A stretch of 64,000 nt of DNA from Sipunculus nudus (GCA_026874595.1 CM049320.1:46576714-46640713); one strand, 5' to 3'; positions 22,745-35,464 are shown, counted from the stretch's first letter. The notes: a model not told the origin generated them from the letters alone. Numbers and translations are program-made.

Positions 22745-22949
22745 TCATTTCCAGACTTTAATAACACCATCTCTTGAACTGGTGATCAGGAAACACTGAC
22801 TGGTTTGACACAGATTAATGTCTGTTATCACATCATGGTGGCCACTAGGCGGACTGTCAGGGCTGCGACGAGGAATGTCATCTGTAGCACTCTGACGAGG
22901 TTTGCTGTATGTTTCCTGGACAACCTCTGTGCCATCTATTAATCTTGAC
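22745..22949 (-). CDS. PIK3R4: PIK3R4/VPS15 last coding exon, final WD40 repeat
   Basis: PIK3R4 (VPS15) is the pseudokinase/WD40 regulatory subunit that scaffolds the VPS34 PI3-kinase complexes in endosomal sorting and autophagy. This exon begins after a TTTTTCAG acceptor with one base of a split codon and carries 68 codons including TGA at 22745-22747. It reads IDGTEVVQE, then DDIPRRSPDS, then GHHDVITDI, then a closing ITSSRDGVIKVWK. The VKVWK-type C-terminus ending exactly at the stop, and the GTEVVQE and DDxPRR segments, are hallmarks of animal PIK3R4 as I know the family. The frame joins exactly to the exon at 31466-31641. The gene is interrupted but shows no damage here. Confidence 0.96.
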
Positions 22950-23726
22950 CTGAAAAACATGGATGTTGACAAAAGGATTAACTAGACATTTTGGCATAGT
23001 ATCTCCAGACAATTAATCCTCTCCCCCCTTCAAGAAAATCCCCCATCTTCAAAAGCATAAACTGACACTTGGCAAGCCATCTTGGTTTCTTCAGGTGTAA
23101 CCTTCAAAACCAGGCTCAAGGTCATAAATCATGAAAAGAAGCATCCTATATATCAGATTTTACCTTGAAGGTCAACTTGTGAAACAATATTTTTCACCAA
23201 ATAAGGGAATATTCGAGGTCAAGGCAACTCTCATAGGGGAGGTCATGACCCCAATTTAAATATACCTCATTCAATAACCCATATCTATGTATATACATAA
23301 TATGAAAGAAATTTTTCAATTAGTTTTGAATTATAATGCTCAAATTACTGTCAAGTTGCCATGAAGGGGGTATTAAAAGGCACAAAAACAAGAAAAGGAC
23401 AAAAGGTGGTGCCGCCTGTCACACGCAGAAGACAAAGCTACCTAAATCTTTGGTCAATTTGTTTTTTTTTATAAATCCATGCATCCCTATTAAGATATAT
23501 TAAGATTTTGTGTGATTTTCACTAAATATTAAAATATATAAGGTCAAGACCACTCTCATAGTAAAGGTCATGACCCAATTTAAATATACTGTGGTTGGCT
23601 TTATATTCACGAGGCTGAAATTTCTTCATTTTTAGCATTTCACAAGGGTTTCATTTTTTTGTGATTGTAGCAGAACCTGTAAAATCTAAGTATAGCAGGA
23701 TCTTTATTGATGTAAAATTTAGAATA
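22950..23726 (-). other. PIK3R4 last intron, 3' part
   Basis: Intronic DNA with old repeat fragments, including a decayed GGTGGTGCCGCCTGTC block near 23406. No exon signal. The HLE-E insertion begins at 23727. Confidence 0.5.
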
Positions 23727-26051
23727 AACTAGATGTGTCGGAATGACACGAATGCCCCCGCCTGGGGCAAATTAGAAACATTTGTTAAATTTTGTAAAAT
23801 TTTGTAAGTTCAGGAGGTGTTGTATGGTAAAAAGTAGGTCAACAGGGGCAAAATGCAAACTCGATCTGTAACGGGTCATTATCAAGCAACACACCAAAAT
23901 CAGGCCAGAATCTGCAGGCATTGTGAAAAAAGTCAATACATGTGCATTTTTCATAGAAATTTCTGTCTTTCATGAAATTTTCTATGTTCAGGATCTGTCA
24001 TATGGTCAAAAATAGGTTAACTGGGACAAAACGCGAACTCGATCTGTAAGTGGTCATTATGCGCCCACACACCAAACATTAGGCCAGTATCTGTAAGCAT
24101 TGCATTGCGAAACTAGAATATTAGCAAAAGCTGATAATCAGTTATAAATTTAAATTGGAGAGGTATGTACCATGTTTCATAACAATCCACCAAATGCTTC
24201 CTGAGAAATAAGCTCCTAAGTATTTTTCTATACTAAGCTCTGTGACCTTGAAAAGTAGGTCAAGATCACCCATCTTTGAACTTGACCAAGATTTTGTAAA
24301 TATAATGCAATAGCACTGAAAAAATGAAGTTCCTGTGTTGAATACCTTTGGAGATATCCTGCACAAAAGGCCAAAATTGAAAAATCCGATAAAATTTCAT
24401 CAAAAAATCAGAAATTGCAGGTGGCGCCACCAAAATTGTGCAGCACGTACAGACCATCAGACCCAATGATCATAGTAAGTTTTGTGAAAATCCACACAAT
24501 GGTTCCTGAGATATAAGCTTCTGAGTGTTTTTCTATAATCAGCTCTAAAATGTAGAACAAGGGACCTATGGGTCACGGCGCTCAGCTGATCATGATTGAA
24601 CTATAAATGTATCACCATTGTGATACTATATTTAGTCGACAAACCTTATGAATATCATGGACCTATTAGGCTATTATAAAGGAATATAATGTAATATGTG
24701 AGTAAATCATGTATGAAATTACCTGACTGATGGATTAATATGGAGTAAATATAGTGGTTTATTTTTTATTTATTTGGGAGCTGTTGAAAATAGCAATATA
24801 TTTGAGCAAATATGAATGCAATGACAGTACACTAAGCAGTGGTAGAGTGATGATAAGGCTATTTGTTGAAGGATCTATAGTGTATGGAAGTCCGTAAGAT
24901 TTCAATTTGACATATATATAATATAATGTTATTATTAACTATGCTGAAGAGTGGATTTATGAATTGTGACTGTATGACATGATATCTCTTAGGTCTTGAC
25001 AAGGTACATTATATTGATGCCTACCACATCTACATATTACACAATATTGACATTATTTCTGGCACGTACATAGGCAACAAACAGTTATACAATATATAAA
25101 AATATGAATATATCTGATTCAACTTGTTCTCGTTTACTGAGGCTGACATTGGGATGGGGTTCGGAGAAGGAAACAGTGTGGGCAGCAAGGAGGGTTGGAT
25201 GTAGAGAGAAAAGGAGATAGAGAGAGAGGGAGGGAACATTCAACAGTACTTAAACACCTGGAAGGTTAAAATCTAAAATATTATGAAATGTAGATAAAGT
25301 CTGAGAGAAAGAGGTAATCTAGGCTATGGTTGGTTGATATGATTGAAGAAATTGTTGCAAATAATATTTTAAGATCTGACCTTGCGTTTTCATTGGATAC
25401 CTTTTTTACAGGCTGTTGACAGATCAACATTTTACACATTTGTCTAATGAGATCAAATTTTTTTAATTTAAACTTTAATTAAACTGTTTTTTCTATTTTA
25501 TGATATGTATACAGTTGCTATAAAATCCCCACTCAACAGGCAAAAGGACTTGATGGAGGGGGGGGGGGTTACGATGGGAGTTACAACGCCTCTGTCTCTC
25601 TGTATATATTTTCTTCAAATTTTATGCTATAGCAATAGCACTATTGTTGACAGTGCGAAGGAGCAAGGACTTAGTGGGGTGGGGGAAGGGGATGGTGGGA
25701 GTTACAATACCCTTGCATATATGTACAGGATATGAAATTTAATTAATCAGAGCTTACAGGAAAAAAAAGTTTATTCATAATTATTAAATATTTAAAACAG
25801 GCAAGAAAGCTAGAGAAACAAAGCAAATAATTTTAATTCCCATTCTTCTGAGCCAGGAAATTATGAACAATTTTTACATAAATTCCCTTTTTTATAACAT
25901 CATTTTTTTTCCAGGTTTGAAAATGTAACTATACATTTAGTGTATAACATATATATGTGAATATTTCAGTTGATTCACATTTCTTAATTGCATCAACATA
26001 TATATCTAATAAATTAGGTTTATAGTACCCGTCAACATAATGGGGTGGAGG

Positions 26052-26146
26052 GAGGAAGGGAGGCATAGGGGTGAGAGAGAGAGAGAAAGAGAGAGAGAGA
26101 AAGAGAGCTAGAAAGAGAGAAAGGGAAAGAGAGAGAGAGGAGAAAG
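26052..26146 (+). repeat. GA/GGA-rich purine tract
   Basis: An imperfect (GA)n and GGAGGG stretch inside HLE-A. A shorter homologous tract lies at 58725-58785. It can form triplex-type DNA; the open minus strand across it (Ser/Leu runs) is an artefact. Confidence 0.85.
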
Positions 26147-27248
26147 GCTCTCTGGTAATTACTGCCTGACCCAGCCTGACCCAGACACTCACAGAAGCAG
26201 TAGGCAAGGAGTGAAGGTGTTATGTAACAGCCTGGAACACTGTTAACCAATGACTTGATGTAAACATTCAAGACATGGTTCTATAAATATGGGTCACTGT
26301 GCTCAGCTGAAGTTGGCCTTGAAGGTAAAAATCTAAAATAATAATGGAGATCAAGTCTAAGATGAAAAGGTAATATATGCCATGGCTGGTTGACATGATT
26401 GGTTTGTATTGATGAGTGAGAAATTGTTGCAAATAATATTTTGTGACCAAACCATGCATTCTCTAATGTCAAAATTGAAGCATATGAGCAGTTTGTGAAC
26501 ATAAGATGTATATTATTACCATGATCATTGGCTGGCTTTTTGATAGTTTGTTGACAGTTCAGAAGTTTACACATTGGCTCAATTGGATCTATTTTACATA
26601 ATATATATTATTAAATATATGTATTTTTATTTTATAAAATGTATACAGTTGAAATATAACTGATGTGTCCAGTCCCCAGATGCAAGAACCTGGTGGTGGT
26701 GGGTGGGGGGGGGGGGGAGGGCTGGAATGATGGGAGTTACAACATCTCTGTATTAACATAGTGTATATACATATAGGATTTCCACTTAATTCAACAATAC
26801 TTACAGGATTTAATAGTCCATTCACAATTACATAATATTTAAAAAAGGACAGACAGACTGTTAGACAAACAAAGCTGATAATATATTTTAATATTTTAAA
26901 GTTTTTCATCTGCAATATTTCACATCGGAATACATAAGTTGCTTTCAAATTTCAGACTTTAATGGCTTAAATCCATACACATACAGCATATGAAAGTTAT
27001 TTCAACAGTGCTTAAAGGAAAAATTTCATAATTAGTATAAATATTTAATGATAATTGAGAGATGATGGACAGACAAGAGCTGATCACTTTATGTTCCATT
27101 CTCCTGGGGCAAGAATATGTTTCAATATTAGATCTTAATTTTTTCTAATCCAATTATCTTTCAAATTGAAAAAAATGTACACATTTGCAATAATAACTAA
27201 TGTCCCAGTGCACAGGTGACGGTGAGGTGCCAAGGATCAATGACAGCC

Positions 27249-27274
27249 GGGGGGGGGGGGGGGGGGGGGGGGGG
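27249..27274 (+). repeat. 26-G homopolymer
   Basis: The longest uninterrupted G run in the window, inside HLE-A. Assembly length may be unreliable here. Confidence 0.9.
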
Positions 27275-27547
27275 AGCGGGGAAGAGATGGGATTAACAAC
27301 TCTTTGGCATAAACATTCAGGGCAAACAAAGCCTGATCTCCAATTCTGCTGAGGCTCGAAAATAATGAACACATGTTTGTATTAGATCCTCATTTTTTTA
27401 TTTTAAGTTTAATTTGTATATATTTCCAATATAACATATATTTCTGAATATAAACGTTGATTCATAATTCTAAATTGCATCATCATAAATCTCAATCTTG
27501 TCATGTAACACCACATCATGCATACAAATGTATATTTATATATTCAT

Positions 27548-27564
27548 GGGGGGGGGGGGGGGGG
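27548..27564 (+). repeat. 17-G homopolymer
   Basis: G run after ATTCAT in HLE-A; the copy at 47373-47387 occupies the homologous place. Confidence 0.9.
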
Positions 27565-29369
27565 AGGGGGTGTGATATGAGAACAATTGTACACCTGTCA
27601 CAGCAGGGGATCTCCCCCAGTGACTGAAACAAATCAGGAATCCTGGCATAGCTGACTTCCAGTGACCTGGAGTGGCCTACCTGCATCTGGAACAAAGCAA
27701 GTGACTACAATAGACCCTTAAGATAAAATTCAATAACTAGCCTAATTTTCAACCTTTTAGTTTCAAATTTCAGATTTAAACACATTAAATACTTATGTTT
27801 ACATTCTGAGAAAATTAAATCAACAGTACTCACAGGGAAAAAATGTGCCATGGTCAAAGTTGGGTGAAATTTCAGGTACTGATTTTATGTTTATGCTAAT
27901 AACTTATAAAATTTACAAAATACAAATCTAATTTTGGGTATCCAATTGAATCTTAATTAAACAAAGTTATATACTTAAAAAAAATTCTCTAGCTTCAATA
28001 ATTTTCATGAAACCTGAGTAAATATTTTTCCTGATTTTTTACAAAGTCAATTTTGTTTTGGCACATAACTTAAAACAATTACGCAATACTGACATCATTT
28101 CTGGCATGTGCATAGCGAATGTATAGAAAAATATGTATATTATATATGATCAAAGTCAGATCAGTGGTTTTGATACTAGGCAGTCCTGAAGTGTAACAAA
28201 GGGTATTTAATGAAAAAATGAAGTTTTTCATTTATATCTCGAAGGAATTAAGTTCTGGTGACCAAATTCTTGGCATGGTAGGGGATTTTGGAGACATCTT
28301 ACTGTATGCCTAATTTAAGGAACTTAGAGCTGAAGCTGGGGAGCTGAGCTCTAGCAAAATGCATAACACTAGGTTGAAGTAAACAATATGTGACATGGTG
28401 CTTGAAAACTTGAATAAAATCTACAGTTTTTGATCAACTGGTTTCAAATTTTAAATGTTAACAGTTGAAATGCTAACAAAATCATGCTGTGAAAATTAAA
28501 TCCACAGCAGTTACAGCAAAAAAACGTGCCATGGTCAAAGTTGGGCAAAATTTAAGGTACCAATTTTTTATTTTTGCTAATATTTTAAAAAATTTAAAAG
28601 ATTTTTATCTAATTTTGGGTATACAATTTAATTTTGATTAATAAAAGTAATATTACTGGAAAAAAAGTGCTTAGCTTTAACAAGTTTTGTGTTAAGTGAT
28701 AAAATTTCTTTCCTGATTATTTACAAAATGCATTATGTTTGGGCCCATAACTTTTTTAAATTAAATAATACAGACCTAATTTCTGGCATGTACATAGGAA
28801 TTATATAGAGGATTATTTATAGGAAATATGAGGAAAAACAGATGAGTGGTTTTGATATTAGGCAGTCCTAAAGTGTGAAAATAGGTTTTTAATAAAAAAT
28901 TGAGGTTTTTCCTTAATTTCTCAAAGGAATGAAGTCGCAAAGACCCAGTTTTCGGCTTGGTAGGAGATCTTGGGGACATCTAACATTATGCTGAATTTTG
29001 GATTCCTAGGTCTTACGGTTTCAAAATGTGCCACATCTACGGACGGACGGACGGACGGACGGACAGACGGACGGACGACGGACAATGGACCACGACTATA
29101 GCTCAGATGACTTATAGTCAGCTGAGCTAAAAATGGGTCAAGGTCATCCATCTTCGAATTTGGCCAAGATTTTATTGATATACATCTTCACTGATGAAAT
29201 AAAATTCCAACGGTGAACCCTTTTAGAGATATCCAGCTCACAAGGTAAAAGTTAACAGACGCGGAACAGACGGACTGACGGACACCGGACAGACAGATGG
29301 ACAGACGGACAGCTTGGGTGATGACAATAGCCCATCAGCCTATGAGCTGAGGGCTTAAAACGGCTGTAC

Positions 29370-30300
29370 ATGTACATTTGTCATGAAAATTAATATTTTC
29401 CATGAAATTTTCTATGTTTTGGAGCCTTAAAACAATCAAAAGTAGGTCAACTGGGACAAAACTTGAACTCGATCTGTAACTGGTCATTATCTGCCCAAAC
29501 ATATAAAAACATCAGGGCGGTGTCTGCAGGCATTGCAGAAAAAAAGTCCGTACATATGCATTTGTCATGAAAATTTCAATTTTTCATGAAAATTTCTATG
29601 TTCAGAAGCAGTCAAATGGTCAAAAGTAGGTCAACTGGGACAAAACAAGAACTCTATCTGTAAATGGTCAATATCTGCCCACACACCACAAATCGGGCCA
29701 ATATCTGCAGGCACTGCGAAAAAAAGTCTGTACATGTGTATTTATCATGAAAATTTCTATTTTTCATGAAATTTTTTAAGTTAAGGAGCCGTAAAACAGT
29801 CAAAAGTAGGTCAACCGGGACAAAACGCGAACTCGATCTGTAACTGGTCATTATCTGCATACACACCAAAAATCTGGCCAATATCTGTAGGCATTGCGAT
29901 AAAAGGTCCGTACATGTGTATTTGTCATGAAAATTTCTATTTTTCATGAAATTTTCTAAGTTAAGGAGCCGTAAAACAGTCAAAAGTAGGTCAACCGGGA
30001 CAAAACGCGAACTCGATCTGTAACTGGTCATTATCTGCATACACACCAAAAATCTGGCCAATATCTGCAGGCATTGCGAAAAAAAGTCCGTACATGTGTA
30101 TTTGTCATGAAAATTTCTATTTTTCATGAAATTTTCTAAGTTAAGGAGCTGTAAAACAGTCAAAAGAAGGTCAACCCGAACGAAACGCAAACTCGATCTG
30201 TAACTGGTCATTATCTGCCCACACACTAAAAATCAGGCCAATATCTGCAGGCATTGCGAAAAAAAGTCTGTACAACAGTTTCATTTCGGAATGACGGACA
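29370..30300 (+). repeat. 180-bp tandem array of HLE-E
   Basis: The segment CTCGATCTGTAAC recurs at about 29469, 29652 (variant), 29832, 30012 and 30192, and on the other side of the nested insertion at 23860 and 24039. The two middle units are almost identical. Since 180 is divisible by three, a 190-codon minus-strand frame stays open; it is not a gene. Confidence 0.9.
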
Positions 30301-30560
30301 TGGGTAAAACTATATGCCCCGGCCACTTTGTGGCGGGGGCATAAAAATCCTATAAATTCTTACCAATAACTGGTTCAGTCATTAAATTATGACTTGTATC
30401 ACAGTCGATATGTATCACAGCCTGTGAGTACGGCTAATGCTAAGGCCACTTTCAAAAACCAGCACAGATAAGGTTGCTGATGAGGTTGTTTTCAGAGGTC
30501 ATCTAAGCTGATGGGTTTTATTCACAACGGTTTCATATTAGGGATTACACGCGTCTGATT

Positions 30561-31461
30561 GGCACTGAATTAACTTCACACTAACAGAGTCTGATCTGCA
30601 CTGAGTTACCTTCCCACTTCAAGAGGCTGATTGGAACTGAGTTATCTCCACACTTCAAGAGTCTGATCTGCACTAAATTACCTTCACACTTCCAGAGTCT
30701 CATCAGAACTGAGTTACCTTCACACTTACAGAGTGTGATCTGCACTGAGTTACCTTCACACTTCAAGAGGCTGATTGAACCTGAGTTATCTCCTAACTTC
30801 CAGAGTCTCATCAGAACTGAGTTACCTTCCCACTTCCAGAGGCTGATTGGAACTGAGTTATCTCCACACTTACAGAGTCTGATCTGCACTAAATTACCTT
30901 CACACTTCCAGAGTCTCATCAGAACTGAGTTACCTTCACACTTACAGAGTGTGATCTGCACTGAGTTACCTTCACACTTCAAGAGGCTGATTGAACCTGA
31001 GTTATCTCCTAACTTCCAGAGTCTCATCAGAACTGAGTTACCTTCCCACTTCCAGAGGCTGATTGGAACTGAGTTATCTCCACACTTACAGAGTCTGATC
31101 TGCACTAAATTACCTTCACACTTCCAGAGTCTCATCAGAACTGAGTTACCTTCACACTTACAGAGTCTGATCTGCACTAAATTACCTTCACACTTCCAGA
31201 GTCTCATCAGAACTGAGTTACCTTCACACTTACAGAGTGTGATCTGCACTGAGTTACCTTCACACTTCAAGAGTCTGTTCAGAACAGACTTTCCTTCACA
31301 GGACCAGAGTCTGATTGGCAATGAGTTACCTTCACACTACATGAGTCTGATTTGCACTGATTTACCTTCACAGTCTGATCGGCATTGACTTGCCTTCACA
31401 GGACCAGAGTCTGATCGGCATTGACTTACCTTCACATGACCAGAGTCTGACCGGCATTGAC
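30561..31461 (-). repeat. 36-bp minisatellite of about 25 units derived from a splice-donor junction
   Basis: In gene (minus) sense each unit reads about CAGACTCTGGAAGTGTGAAG then GTAACTCAGT, placing a GT dinucleotide in a donor-like context every 36 nt. The unit nearest the exon reads TGAAG then GTAAGTCAATGCC, like the true donor TACAG then GTAAGTCAATGCC at 31465. A 216-bp higher-order period (6 units) is visible, for example 30733 and 30949. Distal units have GTAACT, GTAATT or ATAACT; one proximal unit has GCAAGT. The array keeps open frames on both strands only because 36 is a multiple of three. Confidence 0.93.
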
Positions 31462-31465
31462 TTAC

Positions 31466-31641
31466 CTGTAGGCCACAAGAGTCTGATTGACGGGGTCTCC
31501 TGCTGCTCCTGCTACTATATGAGAATTAGATGGATAACTTAGGTCCCAGAACCTCACTCTCATATCAGAGCCTGCTGTCATTAGGAACAGGTTGCTGTCG
31601 AATGCCCCAACATACATTCCATTCACAGAGTGGCTGGAAGT
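31466..31641 (-). CDS. PIK3R4: PIK3R4/VPS15 penultimate coding exon, WD40 repeat
   Basis: This exon encodes one blade of the C-terminal WD40 propeller. It follows a TATTTTCAG acceptor at phase 0, has 58 codons plus two bases, and ends CCTACAG before GTAAGT. It reads SHSVNGMYVG, then LFLMTAGSDMRVRFWDLSYP (a complete WD repeat closing in FWDL), then HIVAGAAGDPVNQTLVAY. The last codon is split AG/G with the exon at 22949. Spacing and the TAGSDM-RFWDL-YP pattern match animal PIK3R4. The donor side abuts the minisatellite at 30561-31461, which may threaten accurate splicing. No frame damage. Confidence 0.95.
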
Positions 31642-31693
31642 CTGAAAATAGCAGTATACCCATTTGACATGTATGAAATGGCCTAGTTTTCAC

Positions 31694-34462
31694 AACAAGG
31701 CCTACAGGCCTAATGTGAACCTGTGCATTGGGAAATAAACCAGGTGTAATGCTTCAATGCTGGACCATTACTTCCCATGTATATGAACAATGAGAGTACT
31801 AAAAATTTTGAATAAGAAACAATTACACAAACATCACTACTAAAATTCTGGCATGGGTGCACACAACACAAAAAATGATTGTAGCTGGCATCACCAGTCT
31901 TGTATACAATGAAGCTATTAGAGATATATAAATATGCCCAATTTCAGACTGATATATCAAACCCTTCCTGAGAAACAAGCAGGAACACACACTGTGCAAA
32001 AATTATTGTAGGTGGCACCACCAGTCTTGTATAAGACAAAGCTATTCAATATGTATAAATATGCCCAATTTCAGGCTGATATATCAAATTCCTCTGTAGA
32101 AATAAGAAAGCACATACACTGGGCAAAAGTCATTGTAGGTGGCAACACCTGTCTTCTGAAAGAGAAGGCCATCAAAGACACATAGACAGGTCAAAATACC
32201 AGGCCAATACATCAAACTTACCTTGAGTCTGATGCATGGGGCTGACCAGGCTTAGGTGAGAAAGGCAGTTGCCCCGAATGAATTGTGACAAATTTGCTGG
32301 CTCAGGCTACTGCACTGAGTGAACTCATGACCAGGACCTGGCTAGACTGAGTGAACTTTTGACCTGTACCTGGCTGCACTGAGTGAACTCTTGACCTGTT
32401 GCATAATCTGACACAGTTGGCAGTCTGCCAAAGCTATAAATAGATCCAGGCTGAACTTTGGTGCCAAATCTGAGGCAGTGGGCAGTCTGCCAACGCTATA
32501 AATAGAATGCAGCTACTGCACTGAGTGAACTCCTGACCTATACCTGGCTGCACTTAGTAAACTCTAAGTTGATACAGTTGGCAGTCTGCCAAATCTATAA
32601 ATAGATCCAGACTAACCTTTGTCCTGTTGCCAAATCTGAAATAGTAGCCACACCATTGTATAAGCTCACAGATTGGCTCCACATGCAGCCCTGAGGGGCA
32701 TGACACCCATGAGGTGATCACATGGTGCCCATGAGGTGTTCACATGTCACCCATGAAGTGATCACATGCCTTGTGCTTGGCTGCACTGATTGCACTCTTG
32801 ACCTATATCTGGCTGCACTGACTGAACTCTTGATCTGTTGCCAAATCTGAAACAGTTGGCAGATAATTTCTGTGAAATTCTGAACAATTTGGCTTGACTG
32901 TTCCTTTGGAGAAGATTTTAAGCTTTTTCTCTATAAAATCTAAGAAAATGTTTTTCAGATGGCTAATATTTTTGCATTAAATTTCATGATGCTAGCTCCA
33001 GTCGTTTTTGAAATAGTATGGGTTAACGTACAGATGACGGATGATGGACACCGCCACACCATCGCATTAGCTCAGAGGTTTGCTAAAAATTACTACAGAT
33101 GCATATTGAATGCAAAATTATACTACAGACACATCTCACTGATGGCAAAATCTTGAATTAAGTTGAGTATGGATACCAATTATTTATAATCCATGTACAG
33201 CCGTCTTTATATACCCACAGAGAGCCGTATACCTGTGATTGTAAACATCGCCTGGCATGAGGAATATCTAAAATCATAAACCTACAGCTTTTAAAAGCTT
33301 TTATAAAACATTCTTGTCAATATTAACCATAGATAACCTGAAATCTAAATGTCTATAGGCATGATGTAATGGATGCTGATTAACTGGTGCCAGGCTAGAT
33401 ATATCTGCTTCACACAGCTAACATATATGGTAAAATGACTCAATTCAATCTCTATAATTCAGCCAAAATTCATTCTTTGGAACCACGAAAGACAATTATT
33501 ATAAGAATTATTGTAGGAATCATTCTTGTAAAATATTTAACAAATTGGCCTCAGTGGCATCAGTGAAGAAACGTTTTGCAGATTTAGAACTCATATGGGA
33601 AAATACAGCAAAATGGCTAAGTTAAACTTCACATAACTCAGCCAAAAATCACTGAACCAAAACCATTCGACGAAACTTGAACTATCAACATCTAAGGATA
33701 ATTAATGTGTGAGATTCAAGAATTTGGCCCGGTGGTTTTTGAGAAGAAGATCTTTGTAGCCACTGAGCTAAAATGGGCTATATGGCTAAATTTAGCTTCC
33801 CATAACTCAGCCAAAAGTCACTGAACTGAGACAATTTGAACAACCTTTAAAATTTAGAAAGTATTACCCTAGGATCATTTCTGTGTGATATTAAACAATT
33901 TGGCTATATGGTTTCAGAGAAGAAGTTTTTTTGTAGCCGACAGTATGATACAGGCACTGATGAACCCAGTACAAAAAAAGGCTGATGCAGGTGGCGCCAC
34001 CAATACCTCAATGTCAGATATGACTCATGTGTCCAATATTGGCATAAAATTTGGTGATGATAGCTCCAGCCATTTCTGAGATTGTAATTTTAGTATGCAT
34101 TTTTGGACAGATGATGAAGTTCAACTTCCTGTAACTCTATTAAAAACACCTAACTGGAACCATTCTAAAAAACTTGAGAGAGATTGTTTCTGGAATTATT
34201 TCTGTGAATATTTGACAATCTGGCTGGATGGTTTAAGAGACAATATTAAAGGATTTTAAGCTTTTTTCCCTATAAAAACCAAGAAAATGCAGATTGCCAA
34301 AAAATAAACAAAATCTAATAGAGTTTTTTAGATGACTGAATTTATGCATGAAGTTTGGTGATGCCAACACCTGCCATTTTCTAGATAGTTTGGGTTAACT
34401 TACAGATGTCACACACCCCATGACGCCTCACCATCGCATAAGCTCACAGGTTCGCTAAAAAA
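31694..34462 (+). mobile_element. HLE-C copy 2 in PIK3R4 intron
   Basis: The left end AACAAGGCCTACAGGCCTAA is only 53 bp beyond the exon's acceptor. The right end has CACAGGTTCGC followed by TAAAAA at 34443-34462. An internal right-end-like sequence at about 33050-33085 is placed as in copy 1. GGTGGCGCCACC is at 33990. The element fills 2.77 of the intron's 3.24 kb. Confidence 0.7.
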
Positions 34463-34884
34463 TTTGTTAATTTTAAGATAGGTGCCATCTTCAACTTGGT
34501 GCAGCAGTACTAGTACACCAGCATCTGATCTCAGGTTGTTCAGTGACTGTGTAGGGGTTTAGCATTTCACTAACTATACTCATGGTGACAGAAAGGGTCT
34601 TCTCACAAAGAGGAGTGGGGGGGGGGGGGGGGGGATGCGCCTCCCAATGCCCCCCTTTGTATCTATGCCTGCTTACCTGTAAGTTGATGTTCAAATGAGA
34701 TTCTGGGGTAACATGCCCACCCTATCCATTCATCACAATATTCAATACCACCACAATATACAAGTGTCCTGTGTACATTCACACACTGATGACTGAGAGA
34801 AGCGTGCTTACATTACACTCAGCAGCATCTCACTCACAAAAGTCATGCAGACTCCTCCCTATAGATGTAATGACAGCTGTATAC
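34463..34884 (-). other. PIK3R4 intron, 3' of HLE-C copy 2
   Basis: Intronic DNA with an 18-G run at 34617-34634. No other feature. Confidence 0.5.
34617..34634 (+). repeat. 18-G homopolymer
   Basis: This G run lies in apparently unique PIK3R4 intron DNA, 251 bp from the exon at 34885. On the transcribed RNA it is a C run. Confidence 0.9.
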
Positions 34885-35042
34885 CTGGGTAAGAGAGAGT
34901 GGTGGTGCTGAGCTGGCCCACAGTGCCCGGTGTCTGGCCCCTGTCTCCATGTCCCACATAGACACCTCATTGTTTCCCTGCGCTGCTGAAATCACTTGAG
35001 ATTGTTCCAGAGGGTGGGTCAGGAGACGACGAACTCGTGCAC
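34885..35042 (-). CDS. PIK3R4: PIK3R4/VPS15 antepenultimate coding exon, WD40 repeat
   Basis: The exon starts after CTTTATAG with two bases of a split codon and has 52 full codons, ending CCCAG before GTATAC at phase 0. It reads [19 protein letters not shown], then [18 protein letters not shown], then [14 protein letters not shown]. The [14 protein letters not shown] and [10 protein letters not shown] segments are diagnostic of PIK3R4 as I know it. The WD repeat closes at MWDM. The frame joins its neighbours exactly. Confidence 0.97.
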
Positions 35043-35464
35043 CTATAAAGGCCTCAATTATCTGTACATTATATGTTTAATATAACAAGGGACCCATGGG
35101 TCACGGCGCTCAGCTGTTATATTTGATAAAAATATGATTTGGGAAAGAGGCACATGCTTGTTTTGTGTGGTAATAAATATAAGCTTTATTATGAGTTGTT
35201 GGTGTTTAGCTTATGTATGATTTTGATGGTATCTTTGGAGACAGGGAAGAGGATTGATTTCATTTATTTTATTAACAAATGGAGTGCTATTGTCACACAG
35301 ATTTTGACTTGGCCATATAACTTATAAGCAGCACATATTATTAAAGAGTTTAACTATTTATTAAAATTTAATAACAAATATTGTGCCAATATAATTTTTA
35401 TTTAAAAAAAAAATAAGAAAATCATATGATTTTTTAAAATAAAATATAACTGAAATGATTATTG

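Larger units (their letters stand above)
24556..29134 (+). mobile_element. HLE-A copy, nested in HLE-D
   Basis: The left end is AACAAGGGACCTATGGGTCA, a palindrome around GACC..GGTC, then CGGCGCTCAGCTGA. The right end is the hairpin GCTCAGATGACT, loop, AGTCAGCTGAGC, then TAAAAA. GCTCAGCTGA at the left is the reverse complement of TCAGCTGAGC at the right. The interior contains a 5'-truncated second HLE-A left end (26288), G and GA runs, and an ACGGACGGACGG run at 29040-29075. No protein was recognised. Confidence 0.65.
24111..29360 (+). mobile_element. HLE-D copy 1, nested in HLE-E
   Basis: The left end AACTAGAATATTAGCAAAAG breaks an HLE-E 180-bp unit after GCATTGCGA, and the unit resumes after 29360. 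The right end is the hairpin AGCCC, TCAGC, loop, GCTGA, GGGCT plus TTAAAA. The subterminal match between left and right ends is not clear in this family. GGTGGCGCCACC is at 24420. HLE-A is nested at 24556-29134. Confidence 0.6.
23727..30349 (+). mobile_element. HLE-E copy 1, with nested HLE-D and HLE-A, in PIK3R4 last intron
   Basis: The left end is AACTAGATGTG with a hairpin of GTGTC and GACAC, then the subterminal repeat ATGCCCCCGCC. The right end at 30312-30349 is a hairpin (TATGCCCCG, CCAC, loop TTT, GTGG) whose outer arm GGCGGGGGCAT is the reverse complement of that repeat, followed by AAAAA. The body is a 180-bp tandem array, split by HLE-D at 24111-29360. It accounts for 6.6 kb of this 8.5-kb intron. 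Confidence 0.7.

Noticed and set aside
25929-26271. Ser/Leu-rich minus-strand frames
   Set aside because: Translation of the GA-rich tract in HLE-A.
29654-30226. 190-codon minus-strand frame with 60-residue repeats
   Set aside because: Produced by the 180-bp HLE-E array; the same sequence elsewhere is broken.
30581-31388. Long open frames on both strands (246 and 217 codons) over the 36-bp array
   Set aside because: They exist because the period is a multiple of three. No start context, domain or composition supports a protein, and the array lies in a PIK3R4 intron.
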